Below, in pieces: positions 17,420 to 26,420 of a DNA stretch of 64,000 nt. Source of the DNA: Paenibacillus radicis (ex Gao et al. 2016) (GTDB taxonomy: Bacteria; Bacillota; Bacilli; Paenibacillales; Paenibacillaceae). The first letter of the stretch is position 1, and each line of letters starts with the position of its first letter. The position numbers were made by a program, and so were the translations under genes. Below the pieces are notes generated by a model, which saw only the letters and a program-made list of their open reading frames with translations, was not told the origin of the DNA and did not search any database. The stretch is from the NCBI RefSeq assembly GCF_014641555.1, contig NZ_BMHY01000008.1:191009-255008 (forward strand), read 5' to 3'.

Positions 17420-18403
17420 ATGAACATGCAACCTAAAGCGCAACCTCAAGGAAGCGGGACGCTGGCCGTCAAGCGGAATAGAGGCGGACTGCTGGACAGA
17501 TTGAAAGAGCAGCGGCTGCTTTATGTACTGATGCTGCCCGCGATCATCCTGACCTTGATGTTCTCCTACGTACCGATGTTCGGGCTGTATATGGCGTTCA
17601 TTAATTATCAGCCAGGCGGCGGAACGTTTTTCGAGCAATTTTTCACGACGGATTTTGTAGGGCTGCAATGGTTCGAGTATTTCTTCACGAACGGCGACTT
17701 TGTAAGAATCATGCGCAATACGCTGGCACAAAGCTTCCTGTCGCTGCTGTTCGGTTTCCCAATGCCGATCATTCTGGCGCTCATGATCAATGAAATGAGA
17801 AACGGCTGGTTCAAACGGACGTTCCAGACGGTCTCTTACATGCCGCATTTCATCTCTTGGGTTATCGCAGCGAACATTATCATTACGATGCTCTCGTCGG
17901 GCGGGGTAATCAACAACATCCTGACCGGCCTGCATATTATCGATGAGCCGATTCAGTTCATGCAGAAGGGACCGCTTTTCTGGTGGATCATCGCATTATC
18001 GAACGCTTGGAAGGACATGGGCTTCAACGCCATTATGTATTTGGCCGCTATTTCCGCAATCAACCCAGAGCTTTACGAGGTGGCGAAGGTCGACGGCGCG
18101 AGCCGCTTGAAGCAGATGCTGCACATTACACTGCCATCCATCAAGCCGACCATTATCATTTTGGCCATCCTTGCAGTTGGCGGTATTTTGAACGCTGGCT
18201 TCGACCAGCAGTACCTGCTCCAGAACAATACAGTTATGCAATACTCGGAAGTCATCGATACGTACACGTACAAATACGGTCTGCAAAACGGCATGTTCTC
18301 ATACGGTGCTGCCGTCGGTTTGTTCAAATCGGTCGTGGCGTTCATACTCGTCATCAGCGTCAACCAGATGGCTAAAAAAATGGAAGAACAGTCACTGTTC
18401 TAG
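17420..18403 (+). CDS. ABC sugar importer A, LplB-type permease
   Basis: Inner-membrane permease of 327 residues with about six helices. The EAA loop that contacts the ATPase is visible as EVAKVDGASRLKQMLHITLP. The type is that of LplB/YtcP-family carbohydrate importers. GGGAGG lies 7 nt before the start. It is the first gene of an operon with a second permease (18430) and a lipoprotein (19427). No ATPase gene is present, so a shared MsmX-type ATPase encoded elsewhere is assumed. Confidence 0.93.
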   Translation: MNMQPKAQPQGSGTLAVKRNRGGLLDRLKEQRLLYVLMLPAIILTLMFSYVPMFGLYMAFINYQPGGGTFFEQFFTTDFVGLQWFEYFFTNGDFVRIMRNTLAQSFLSLLFGFPMPIILALMINEMRNGWFKRTFQTVSYMPHFISWVIAANIIITMLSSGGVINNILTGLHIIDEPIQFMQKGPLFWWIIALSNAWKDMGFNAIMYLAAISAINPELYEVAKVDGASRLKQMLHITLPSIKPTIIILAILAVGGILNAGFDQQYLLQNNTVMQYSEVIDTYTYKYGLQNGMFSYGAAVGLFKSVVAFILVISVNQMAKKMEEQSLF

Positions 18404-18429
18404 AACAAAACGGAAGAGGAGAACACGCC

Positions 18430-19317
18430 ATGGTGAAAGACAAAAAAGATTTTCTCTTTATGACCGTCGTTTACGCGTTTATCGTTGCGATATTTATTGT
18501 TACGTTCTATCCGTTCTGGAATATCTTCATTATTTCTTTGAACAGCGCAGAGGATACGCTGCGGGGCCATTTATATTTGTGGCCGAGGGAATTCAGCTTA
18601 GCGAGCTATAAGCAAATTTTGACGGATAGCGAAATATGGATGGCGATTCGGATTACACTGCTTCGGACGCTCATCGGCACGCCGCTTGCAGTCATCACGA
18701 TCAGCATGCTATCCTTTTCACTCAGTAAAAAAGAGCTCGTCGCAGGCCGTTTCTGGACGCTGTACTTCGTCTTCACGATGTACTTCGGCGGCGGACTTAT
18801 TCCTTACTATATGGTGCTCAAAAGCTATCATCTGATCGACAATTTCATGGTCTTCGTCGTTCCGGGCTTAATGAACGTGTTCTATATGATCATCGTTCGG
18901 ACCTTTATGCAAGGACTGCCGCAGGAGCTGGATGAATCGGCGAAGATAGACGGTGCGAATTACATCCAAATCTTCTTCCGCATCATTCTTCCGCTGACGA
19001 CGCCGGTACTGGCGACAATCGGATTGTTTACGGCAATCAGCCACTGGAATTCCTGGTTCGATTCGTACGTGTTCACTTACAATCCAGATTTGAAAACGCT
19101 GCAAGCGGTACTCGTCAAAATTTTGAATCAGTACCAAACGGGCTCCATGGTCGGCGACGCGCAAGCAATGGCCAATTCGGCCAAACGTATGGCGGTATCT
19201 CCGGATACAATCCGGATGGCCGCGACGATGGTCGCAACGCTGCCGATTATTATGGTATACCCGTTCCTGCAAAAATATTTTGTGAAAGGCATGACGCTGG
19301 GCGCGGTTAAGAGCTAA
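18430..19317 (+). CDS. ABC sugar importer A, LplC/YtcP-type permease
   Basis: Second permease of the pair, 295 residues. The EAA motif region is ELDESAKIDGANYIQIFFRI. The C-terminus YPFLQKYFVKGMTLGAVK is the usual ending of this permease subfamily. AGAGGAG lies 8 nt upstream. It follows the first permease by 26 bp and forms a heterodimer with it by family precedent. Confidence 0.93.
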   Translation: MVKDKKDFLFMTVVYAFIVAIFIVTFYPFWNIFIISLNSAEDTLRGHLYLWPREFSLASYKQILTDSEIWMAIRITLLRTLIGTPLAVITISMLSFSLSKKELVAGRFWTLYFVFTMYFGGGLIPYYMVLKSYHLIDNFMVFVVPGLMNVFYMIIVRTFMQGLPQELDESAKIDGANYIQIFFRIILPLTTPVLATIGLFTAISHWNSWFDSYVFTYNPDLKTLQAVLVKILNQYQTGSMVGDAQAMANSAKRMAVSPDTIRMAATMVATLPIIMVYPFLQKYFVKGMTLGAVKS

Positions 19318-19426
19318 TCCGCCCGGCAGGCTTTTAGATTACTTGCGGGAGGTGTTGCGGTCGGCCGGATGAATGCCGAACAGTCTTTTCGATAAGCATA
19401 CGATTATGAATAAGGGGGATTTTTGG

Positions 19427-21058
19427 ATGAACGCAAAAAAATGGATGCTGTCGCTGCTGACAGCCGTAATGTTGATTTCCTTATTGTCTGCTTGTGCTTC
19501 GAATTCATCAAATAAACCGAGCAACACCAGCACGGATAAGCCAAACAGCGGTACGGACGGCGGCACGAAAGAGCCAAGCACGGACCCGATCAAGATTACG
19601 TTTTTTGATAAAAACACAGGAGATAAATTCGATAATGCCATCGCGAAAGAAATTACAAAACGTACTGGCGTAACGATTGAAATCCAACAGCCAACGGGTA
19701 ATCCGACGGAAAAACTGAATCTCATGCTGGCGAGCGAAGACTTGCCGGATATGATTATGTTCGACCGCTCCAGCGACCTGGTTGCGAAATACATTGAAGC
19801 GAAGGCTATCATTCCGCTGAATGATCTGATCAGTCAATATGGCCCGGATGTAACGAAAATGTATGGCGACGTACTTAACAAAACGCGTTACAAAGACGGC
19901 AACAACTACTATCTGTCCAACTGGTACGGACTTGAGCATGAGCCGGTGTTCGGCTTCAACATGCGCAAAGATATCGTGAAGGAGCTTGCACCGGATAAAG
20001 CGGAAGGCGGCGTTCCATTCACACAAAGCGAGTTCAAGCAGCTGCTTGTTGATTTCAAAGCGAAATATCCGCAAATCGACGGCAAGAACACAATCGCTCT
20101 GACGATGGACGGCGAGAACTGGGGCGGAACGATCGGCACGTTCAAAGGCATGTTCGGCCTGTCGGGCTACTACGAGCATGACGGCAAGCTTCAATATGAT
20201 GTGAAAGATCCGAAATACAAAGATATGATTCTGTATATGAACGATCTGTACCGCGCTGGTCTGATGGACAAAGAGTGGGCGATCAACAAACGCCAGGTAT
20301 GGGAGCAAAAAATCGCGACGGGCACGATTCTCTCGTCGACAGGCGCATACTGGGATTTGGGCAACTCCAACACGATCATCAAGAAAGACAAAGGCGAAGA
20401 ATCGCAGCTGTTCGCTTATAAGGTTGTTGCAGACGGCGTAGATCCTTCGAAAACGACATTCGGCGGCCGCAGCTCCTTGGGCTGGGATGCCATTTCGATC
20501 ACGAAGAAAAACAAAAATCCGGAACGCACGATGCAACTCATTAACTTCCTTGCAAGTGAAGAAGGCCAATACTTGCTCATGTGGGGTATTGAAGGCACGC
20601 ACTGGGATATGAAAGACGGCAAGCATGTACCGCGTCCGGAAACATTGCAAGCATTCAAAGACGACTGGGCTGCTTACACGAAAGAAACAGGCATTCGCAA
20701 ATGGACTTGGTTTATTAAAAACGGACCAGGTGCAGACGGTACGCCATACGACCTTCCAGGCCGTTACGAGCGTTCTCCTGTCGACCAAATGGCGATCAAA
20801 AACTTGTCCGACACGGTGTATGACACAGCGATCTTTGACGGCTTGAACCCGCAAGGCGGAACGCCGGAAGCGTTGAACGAGCAAAAAATCAACGATATTA
20901 CGAAGCAAGCTTTGACTAAGGCAATCATGGCTCCTTCTGCTGAAGAAGCAAGCTCGATTTTTGACAAAATGCTTTCTGATATGAAAGCTGCAGGCGACGA
21001 AAAAGTCGAAGCGGTATACTCGAGCAACTACGCAGCACGCAAAGAGCTGTGGAACTAA
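19427..21058 (+). CDS. ABC importer A solute-binding lipoprotein (LplA-type)
   Basis: A 543-residue extracellular binding protein. A lipoprotein signal ends in LISLLSAC, with lipidated Cys at about residue 22, followed by a Ser/Asn/Thr-rich linker. Such long binding proteins (about 500-560 residues) typify the LplA/YtcQ family for complex oligosaccharides. The start at 19427 is set by AGGGGG 8 nt upstream; an earlier in-frame ATG has no site. The ligand is not determined, but the neighbouring alpha-galactosidase-like enzymes suggest an alpha-linked galactose or fucose-containing oligosaccharide. Confidence 0.93.
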   Translation: MNAKKWMLSLLTAVMLISLLSACASNSSNKPSNTSTDKPNSGTDGGTKEPSTDPIKITFFDKNTGDKFDNAIAKEITKRTGVTIEIQQPTGNPTEKLNLMLASEDLPDMIMFDRSSDLVAKYIEAKAIIPLNDLISQYGPDVTKMYGDVLNKTRYKDGNNYYLSNWYGLEHEPVFGFNMRKDIVKELAPDKAEGGVPFTQSEFKQLLVDFKAKYPQIDGKNTIALTMDGENWGGTIGTFKGMFGLSGYYEHDGKLQYDVKDPKYKDMILYMNDLYRAGLMDKEWAINKRQVWEQKIATGTILSSTGAYWDLGNSNTIIKKDKGEESQLFAYKVVADGVDPSKTTFGGRSSLGWDAISITKKNKNPERTMQLINFLASEEGQYLLMWGIEGTHWDMKDGKHVPRPETLQAFKDDWAAYTKETGIRKWTWFIKNGPGADGTPYDLPGRYERSPVDQMAIKNLSDTVYDTAIFDGLNPQGGTPEALNEQKINDITKQALTKAIMAPSAEEASSIFDKMLSDMKAAGDEKVEAVYSSNYAARKELWN

Positions 21059-21082
21059 TCGCATAACCAGATTTGCCGAGGA

Positions 21083-21108
21083 GGCCAGCTGAGCTGGCCT
21101 TTTCCTTT
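21083..21108 (+). terminator. Terminator after importer A
   Basis: A perfect 7-bp stem GGCCAGC/GCTGGCC with a 3-nt loop, followed by TTTTCCTTT. Some read-through into the next glycosidase gene is possible. Confidence 0.8.
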
Positions 21109-21174
21109 CATTGGATAATAGAGCACGGTACAATGAGTATGTGAACCAATAGGAGAATGGGAGCGGATGAAATC

Positions 21175-23229
21175 ATGACGACCGATATTGGACAATTCAA
21201 GCTGGAGCAAGCATCCGGGACGTTTGCAGCGGACAATGGCTTGCTAAAAGTGACGGCGAATACAGAAGACGGCACGCTGGCGCTTGCCTGGAGGGACGGA
21301 CAAACGATGACGGGGCTTTATGCGGAAGCCCGTGTGGGCGCAGAAATCGCCCGTTCTAGCTACTATGGCTCGCATACGGTGCCGGAAGCTTCAGTACAGG
21401 CGATCGAGGACGGCTTTGGGGAAGGGCTGCGGTTCAGCTTTGAGCATACGGAGCCTGGCAAGCCGGTGCTGCGGCAGCTGATCCGCTTGTACAAGGATCT
21501 GCCTTACGCGTTGATTGAGCTGGAAGCTGAAGGCGAGCAGGAATGGGAGACGAATGAACTGACTCCGCTTGCCTCCTATTTGAACGACGATGGCTTGCTT
21601 GATTTCGGAGACGGCTCCAAAGAAGAGATCCGCTCCCTGTTTATTCCATACGACAATGACAAGTGGGTACGGTTCGGTTCCCACGCCAATCCTGCCAGCG
21701 TACGCAGCTATGAGGTGACGGCTATCTACCGGGCGGAATCCCGCCGCGGCTTCGTTATTGGCTCGGTGACGCATGATATTTGGAAAACGTCTATCGACGT
21801 GGAAGGCACTTTCTCCGAAGCGATCGGCCGTCTGCGGGTACTTGCTGGCGCAGCCGATCTCCAAACCCGCGACACCGTTCCGCATGGCTCGCTGCGCGGC
21901 ACTTCGATCAAATCGCCGACGATCTTTGTAGGCGCTTTCGCTGACTACCGTGAAGGCATGGAAGCCTATAGTGGAGCCAATGCGGTCATCCAGCCTGCGC
22001 TGACGTGGTCCGGCGGCGTTCCCGTTGGCTGGAACAGCTGGTCGGCCGTCATGGCAAAGCTTGATTATGATGTCTACACGCATACCTCCGATTTTTTTGC
22101 CAAGGAGATTCAAGGGAACGGCTTCGCAGATCAGGATGGCAGTCTTTACGTCAATTTCGATGCCTGCTCGCATAATTTGAAAGAAGGCGAGATTGAGGAT
22201 GCCGTACGCCGCGTCAAGGCTAATGGTCAGAAGCCTGGAACATACTACACGCCGTTTGCGTTCTGGGGAAGCGACCCGGATACGCCGGTGGAAGGTACAG
22301 ACGGTGCGGTTCTTTATCGGGAGATTTTGCTGAAGGATGCCGCAGGCAAACCGCTGCCGAAGCTGGATGGCGCGTTCCCGATCGATCCGTCGCATCCGGA
22401 AGCGATCGCGCGCATTATGCGCAATCTGGATGAAGTCACTTCAATGGGCTTTGAGTATTTGAAAATGGATTTCCTGGCGCATGGCGCGATGGAAGGCGTG
22501 CATTACGACCCTTCGATCCGTACCGGCATTCAAGCCTATAACTACGGAATGGCGGCTATTGCGGAAGCGCTTAGCCCGGAACGTCTGGGCCGTCCGTTTC
22601 TGATCAATCTGTCGATTGCACCGCTGTTCCCGCACGGCTATGCGCATAGCAGACGCGTCTCCTGCGATGCATTCGGCACGATTGCCGATACGGAATATAT
22701 GCTGAACGCGCTCACGTACGGCTGGTGGATCAGCGACAACTTGTACCGCTTCAACGATCCGGATCATATCGTCCTGTACAAGAGCGACAACCAGCGTTCG
22801 ATCTCCGAGCATGAAGGGCGCAGCCGCTTGAACTCGGGCGTGATTTCCGGCACATCGCTGCTGCTCGGCGACGACTACCGGATGGAGGAGGCGGCCAGCC
22901 GTGCGAAGGCATGGATGACCAATAAAGAAGTGATGGCGCTGGCGAAGCGCGGCGAGACGTTCCGTCCGGCGGAAGGCCGCAGCGGTACAGGCGGCGAGGA
23001 TCTCTACTCGCTGGCAGGAGACGGCGGCACTTACGTTGCGGTCTTCAACTTCGATGTGGAGAAAGGAAAGTCGAAGTCAATCGACTTATCCCGCGTCGGC
23101 ATCGACTGGGCGAAAGCTTTAACGGTTCGCGATCTGTGGAGCGGCGAGTCCTACAGCCTGCAGCCGGGTGCAGCAGAGCATGTTCTGGCGCTGGAGCCTG
23201 CCGAATCGAAACTGCTATTTTACATCTAG
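21175..23229 (+). CDS. Cytosolic clan GH-D (alpha-galactosidase-like) glycosidase
   Basis: A 684-residue paralogue of the secreted enzyme at 10704, without signal peptide or CBMs. The shared signatures are GSVTHDIWKT, VPVGWNSWSA, likely nucleophile Asp432 (YLKMDFLAHG) and likely acid/base Asp498 (RRVSCDAFG). It probably acts on oligosaccharides brought in by importer A, the operon immediately upstream. I start at 21175 (MTTDIG...) with GGGAGCGG 8 nt upstream; an in-frame ATG at 21157 sits too close to AGGAGA. The exact CAZy family is unresolved, as for its paralogue. Confidence 0.85.
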   Translation: MTTDIGQFKLEQASGTFAADNGLLKVTANTEDGTLALAWRDGQTMTGLYAEARVGAEIARSSYYGSHTVPEASVQAIEDGFGEGLRFSFEHTEPGKPVLRQLIRLYKDLPYALIELEAEGEQEWETNELTPLASYLNDDGLLDFGDGSKEEIRSLFIPYDNDKWVRFGSHANPASVRSYEVTAIYRAESRRGFVIGSVTHDIWKTSIDVEGTFSEAIGRLRVLAGAADLQTRDTVPHGSLRGTSIKSPTIFVGAFADYREGMEAYSGANAVIQPALTWSGGVPVGWNSWSAVMAKLDYDVYTHTSDFFAKEIQGNGFADQDGSLYVNFDACSHNLKEGEIEDAVRRVKANGQKPGTYYTPFAFWGSDPDTPVEGTDGAVLYREILLKDAAGKPLPKLDGAFPIDPSHPEAIARIMRNLDEVTSMGFEYLKMDFLAHGAMEGVHYDPSIRTGIQAYNYGMAAIAEALSPERLGRPFLINLSIAPLFPHGYAHSRRVSCDAFGTIADTEYMLNALTYGWWISDNLYRFNDPDHIVLYKSDNQRSISEHEGRSRLNSGVISGTSLLLGDDYRMEEAASRAKAWMTNKEVMALAKRGETFRPAEGRSGTGGEDLYSLAGDGGTYVAVFNFDVEKGKSKSIDLSRVGIDWAKALTVRDLWSGESYSLQPGAAEHVLALEPAESKLLFYI

Positions 23230-23259
23230 TAATATAAGCGATAGCCCTATTCATACGAA

Positions 23260-23312
23260 GAGACGGTTTCTTCCGGTCGGCAATGGCTGGATGGAACCGT
23301 TTCTTTTTTTAT
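23260..23312 (+). terminator. Terminator after the cytosolic glycosidase
   Basis: An 11-bp stem with wobble pairs (23260-23270 with 23293-23303), followed by seven T. Confidence 0.8.
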
Positions 23313-23442
23313 TTTTATAACCCCGGAAACTGTATTATAATACAACCATCTTTACTCAATGTACGAATGTAAGCGATTAACTGCTGTCTCTCCGCGCTCG
23401 GAGAGAAGGGGCAAGGCAGTCTGCAAGGCAGGGGGGTCAGAC

Positions 23443-25158
23443 ATGCAAGACAGGATGAACGCTGTGCAATCTGGAAAAATAGTACCGCATACTTTAAAGG
23501 GCCGGCTGGCTCTCGTTCTCGTACTGGCTACGGCTATTCCGATCGTATTGATCGGGCTGGTGTCGTACTATTGGATTTACGATATTCAGATCGGCCGCAT
23601 CGGACAAGATATACAGAATCAGGTGGAACGGGAACAGCAGGAAATGGAGAAGCGGCTCGACGAGCTGGGCCGTGTATCGCAGCTGCTTGTCGGCGAAGGC
23701 GGGATCGGACAGGACGTCATGACGTTTATTTCCTCCAAGGACGCTTATGAGAAAACAAAGCTTTACGATAAAATTTTACAATCGACCTCGAATATTAATT
23801 TTGCGAATCCAAGTCTCGGCGTCATGCTCTATTATGCTCCGACCTACAAGGATCCCTTTTTGTTTGCCAATATGAAGGTGGAGCAGGAGCTGCTGCTGCA
23901 TCCGGGACAAACGATGTATTCCAAAAATAAGTTTGCCTATTATGGCCCCCATCCTTCCGTCCGCGTCTATAACAAAGTGCTTGTGCTTTCGCTTTGGCGG
24001 GAAGTGGAGAATGAGGAGGGCGTGCCGCTGTCCATCTATATCGAGCGGGATATTTCCGACTTGATGATCGCAAGCCGTCCGGGAGATATACTCGTCAGCA
24101 GCTCGGGACAGGTGCTGTACAGTCATAATGAATCGGCTTACAAAATCGGCGACGTATACGGCAAGCCGCCTGAAGAGACGAAAGCTTTTGCCGCAACTAG
24201 CCGAAACGGCTGGACCTATATTCATTTTGTTCCGCTGAGCGAGTACAACGGGGAAATCAATGTATGGTTTTATCAGTTTATTGCGATCGCGCTGCTCTCG
24301 CTGCTTATCGGAATTTTGCTGGCCTGGTTTATTTGGAAAATGGTCTACGGACCGATTCGGGTCATCAATCGCGAGATTCATCATTTTCAGATCGGGCAGG
24401 GGAATGATTCGCGCAAACTGGCGACAACGGGAACGGTCGAGTTCGATAACGTATTGAACAACTTTGACAATATGAAAAACCGGATTATGGAGCTCATCGC
24501 AGACATTGAGGAGAAGGAGAAGCGCAAAGGCCAACTGGAGGTGGAGAAGCTTCTTGTGCAGATCAATCCGCATTTTTTGCATAATACGCTCAATACGGTG
24601 CAATGGCTGGCGCGGATGAACGGGCAGAAGGATATTGCGAATCTCGTCGCTGTATTCACAAGGGTGCTGCATTATAATTTGGGGAAGAAGAGCATCATCG
24701 TGACCGTGCGGGACGAGGTGCAGGCGCTGCGCGACTACATCGAGCTGCAAAGCATCCGGTATGACCATAAGTTTCAGGTTCACGTAAATGCGGAGGAAGA
24801 CGCGGATGACATCGCTATTCCGCGGTTTATTATGCAGCCGCTGGTGGAAAACGCCTTGTATCATGCCTTTGACAATGAAGAGGGGCAGATTGAGGTCACG
24901 ATCCGGCTGGCTCCGGGGGGCCGTATGCAAATTATTGTCCAGGACAACGGGCAGGGCATACCGCCGGAGCGGATGCATGAGCTGTTCGAGCTGGATGAGC
25001 AGCGGCAGCGAAGCGGTCTCGGCATCGGACTGCGCTATGTGAAGAAGATGCTGGAAGTGTATTACGGCTCCGAGGCGCAATTCTCCGTTCATAGCGCACC
25101 GGGAGAAGGAACGACGATCACGATTGACATGCCGGATCAGGTGAAGGTGGAGGAATAG
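23443..25158 (+). CDS. YesM-like sensor histidine kinase, second pair
   Basis: A 571-residue sensor kinase. Transmembrane helices lie at about 26-46 and 275-295, with an extracytoplasmic sensor between them, then HAMP. The His_kinase motif is VQINPHFLHNTLN (His377), and the ATPase boxes are DNGQGI and GIGLRYV. The start at 23443 has AGGGGGG about 7 nt upstream; longer in-frame starts lack a site. The stop is 2 bp from the start of its response regulator, so translation is coupled. It stands upstream of importer B and probably senses the same ligand. A TATAAT lies at 23336-23341 with no good -35. Confidence 0.92.
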   Translation: MQDRMNAVQSGKIVPHTLKGRLALVLVLATAIPIVLIGLVSYYWIYDIQIGRIGQDIQNQVEREQQEMEKRLDELGRVSQLLVGEGGIGQDVMTFISSKDAYEKTKLYDKILQSTSNINFANPSLGVMLYYAPTYKDPFLFANMKVEQELLLHPGQTMYSKNKFAYYGPHPSVRVYNKVLVLSLWREVENEEGVPLSIYIERDISDLMIASRPGDILVSSSGQVLYSHNESAYKIGDVYGKPPEETKAFAATSRNGWTYIHFVPLSEYNGEINVWFYQFIAIALLSLLIGILLAWFIWKMVYGPIRVINREIHHFQIGQGNDSRKLATTGTVEFDNVLNNFDNMKNRIMELIADIEEKEKRKGQLEVEKLLVQINPHFLHNTLNTVQWLARMNGQKDIANLVAVFTRVLHYNLGKKSIIVTVRDEVQALRDYIELQSIRYDHKFQVHVNAEEDADDIAIPRFIMQPLVENALYHAFDNEEGQIEVTIRLAPGGRMQIIVQDNGQGIPPERMHELFELDEQRQRSGLGIGLRYVKKMLEVYYGSEAQFSVHSAPGEGTTITIDMPDQVKVEE

Positions 25159-25160
25159 CG

Positions 25161-26219
25161 ATGATTCAAGCCTATATCGTAGATGATGAGAGTCTGGTTC
25201 GCAAAGGCTTGAAGATGATTTTTCCGTGGGAGAAATACGGAATTGAAATTATCGGAGAAGCAGCTTCCGGCGAGCGGGCAAAGCTCTATCTGCAGGAGCA
25301 TCCCAATACGGTGCAATTGCTCGTGACGGACATTACGATGCCGGGCATGACGGGACTGGAGCTGATGCACTGGGTCAGGGAATTCGACGCTTCGATCAAG
25401 ATGGTCGTCTTAACCTGCCATCAGGATTTCGACTATATTCAGGAGGCGCTGCGCATCGGAGCGATTGACTATATCGTCAAGACGCAGCTGGAAACCCAAG
25501 ATCTCGATGAGCTGCTGGAACGGATTGCTGTTAAGGTGGCAGAAGACAAATCCGGGGCGGCGGCACAGACCGGGATGGGTGCGACGACAGCGGCGTGGAC
25601 GCGTGAGGCTTTCGAGAAAGGCTGGCTCCATCCGCTATGGGTATGGGAGGACGATGCGTTTCAGTTGATGCTGAGCATGCTCGCCGATGAGTCCGCTTTG
25701 ATGCCGGAGGAATGGGCGGCGCAGGCTTTGCACAAATGGCAGCAGCTGTTCCCGCAATTTCTCGGCTGGGAACCGTTGCCGAGCGAAGCTCCAGTGCTGA
25801 GAGCATGGCTGACTGATACCCGATCGAGGCTTCAGCAGTGGCTGCGGCAATCCGCTTATTCGGAAGAGATGATACACGGCATCTTGAAGGCGCTTGCCTA
25901 TATGGACGCTCAGGCGATCGAAACTCTGTCGCAAAGCGATATTTGCGCGCAGGTGAACATTAGCAAAAGTTATTTCAGCCGGAGCTTTAAAGATATTTTG
26001 CGGATCTCGTTCGTCCGCTATGTTCAGATTCGGAGCATCGAGGAAGCGAAAAGGATGTTGTCCACGACCAACCATCCGGTCTATTGGATCGCCGAGCAGT
26101 GCGGATTTACCGATACACGATATTTCGGCAAAATGTTTAAGGAAATGACGGGCCTGCTGCCTACGCAATACAGGCAAAGCCAGCATGCAGACGCTAACTC
26201 TGACCCGTCATCTATATGA
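25161..26219 (+). CDS. YesN-like response regulator, short form
   Basis: A 352-residue regulator: receiver domain with phospho-acceptor Asp57 (LLVTDITMPGMTG) and C-terminal AraC-type HTH pair (about 255-345, including NISKSYFSRSFKDIL and TDTRYFGKMFKEMTGLLPTQYR). It lacks most of the roughly 180-residue middle region found in the other two YesN-like proteins here (530 and 529 residues). It starts 2 bp after the kinase stop. The likely target is importer B at 26421. Confidence 0.92.
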   Translation: MIQAYIVDDESLVRKGLKMIFPWEKYGIEIIGEAASGERAKLYLQEHPNTVQLLVTDITMPGMTGLELMHWVREFDASIKMVVLTCHQDFDYIQEALRIGAIDYIVKTQLETQDLDELLERIAVKVAEDKSGAAAQTGMGATTAAWTREAFEKGWLHPLWVWEDDAFQLMLSMLADESALMPEEWAAQALHKWQQLFPQFLGWEPLPSEAPVLRAWLTDTRSRLQQWLRQSAYSEEMIHGILKALAYMDAQAIETLSQSDICAQVNISKSYFSRSFKDILRISFVRYVQIRSIEEAKRMLSTTNHPVYWIAEQCGFTDTRYFGKMFKEMTGLLPTQYRQSQHADANSDPSSI

Positions 26220-26220
26220 A

Positions 26221-26264
26221 AACCGCTCCTCTTATTTGGTCACAGTAAGAGGGGCGGTTTTTTT
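26221..26264 (+). terminator. Terminator after the second YesM/YesN pair
   Basis: A 14-bp stem (26221-26234 with 26246-26259, one mismatch or wobble) with an 11-nt loop, followed by a T run. Confidence 0.9.
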
Positions 26265-26364
26265 GTTGTAAAGGTATGTTATTTTTGAACGAAAGCTATA
26301 CTTGGACAAAAACATCGCAGGTGCTCAGCAAAAAATCCGCACACGGCGTGGCGGGTGCCGTTGC

Positions 26365-26394
26365 TATAATTAAACCAGAAAGAAAGTGCTTACA
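26365..26394 (+). promoter_or_regulatory. -10 box and cre-like site before importer B
   Basis: TATAAT at 26365-26370 has a poor -35 region, suggesting activator dependence. AGAAAGTGCTTACA at 26381-26394 matches the cre consensus TGWAANCGNTNWCA at 12 of 14 positions and lies over the expected start site. Confidence 0.45.
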
Positions 26395-26420
26395 ATCCAC
26401 TTGAAAGAGAGCGATACAAC

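Noticed and set aside
19508..21133. 541-codon minus-strand open frame opposite the importer A lipoprotein
   Set aside because: Antisense shadow of a real gene. Translation is rich in R, H, V and F without any domain; the plus strand has signal peptide, lipobox and ribosome site.
21110..21146. Separate promoter for the cytosolic glycosidase (TACAAT near 21129)
   Set aside because: No matching -35 at a proper distance; read-through from importer A is at least as likely.
23776..25092. 438-codon minus-strand open frame inside the second kinase gene
   Set aside because: Antisense shadow; the plus strand has full kinase motifs.
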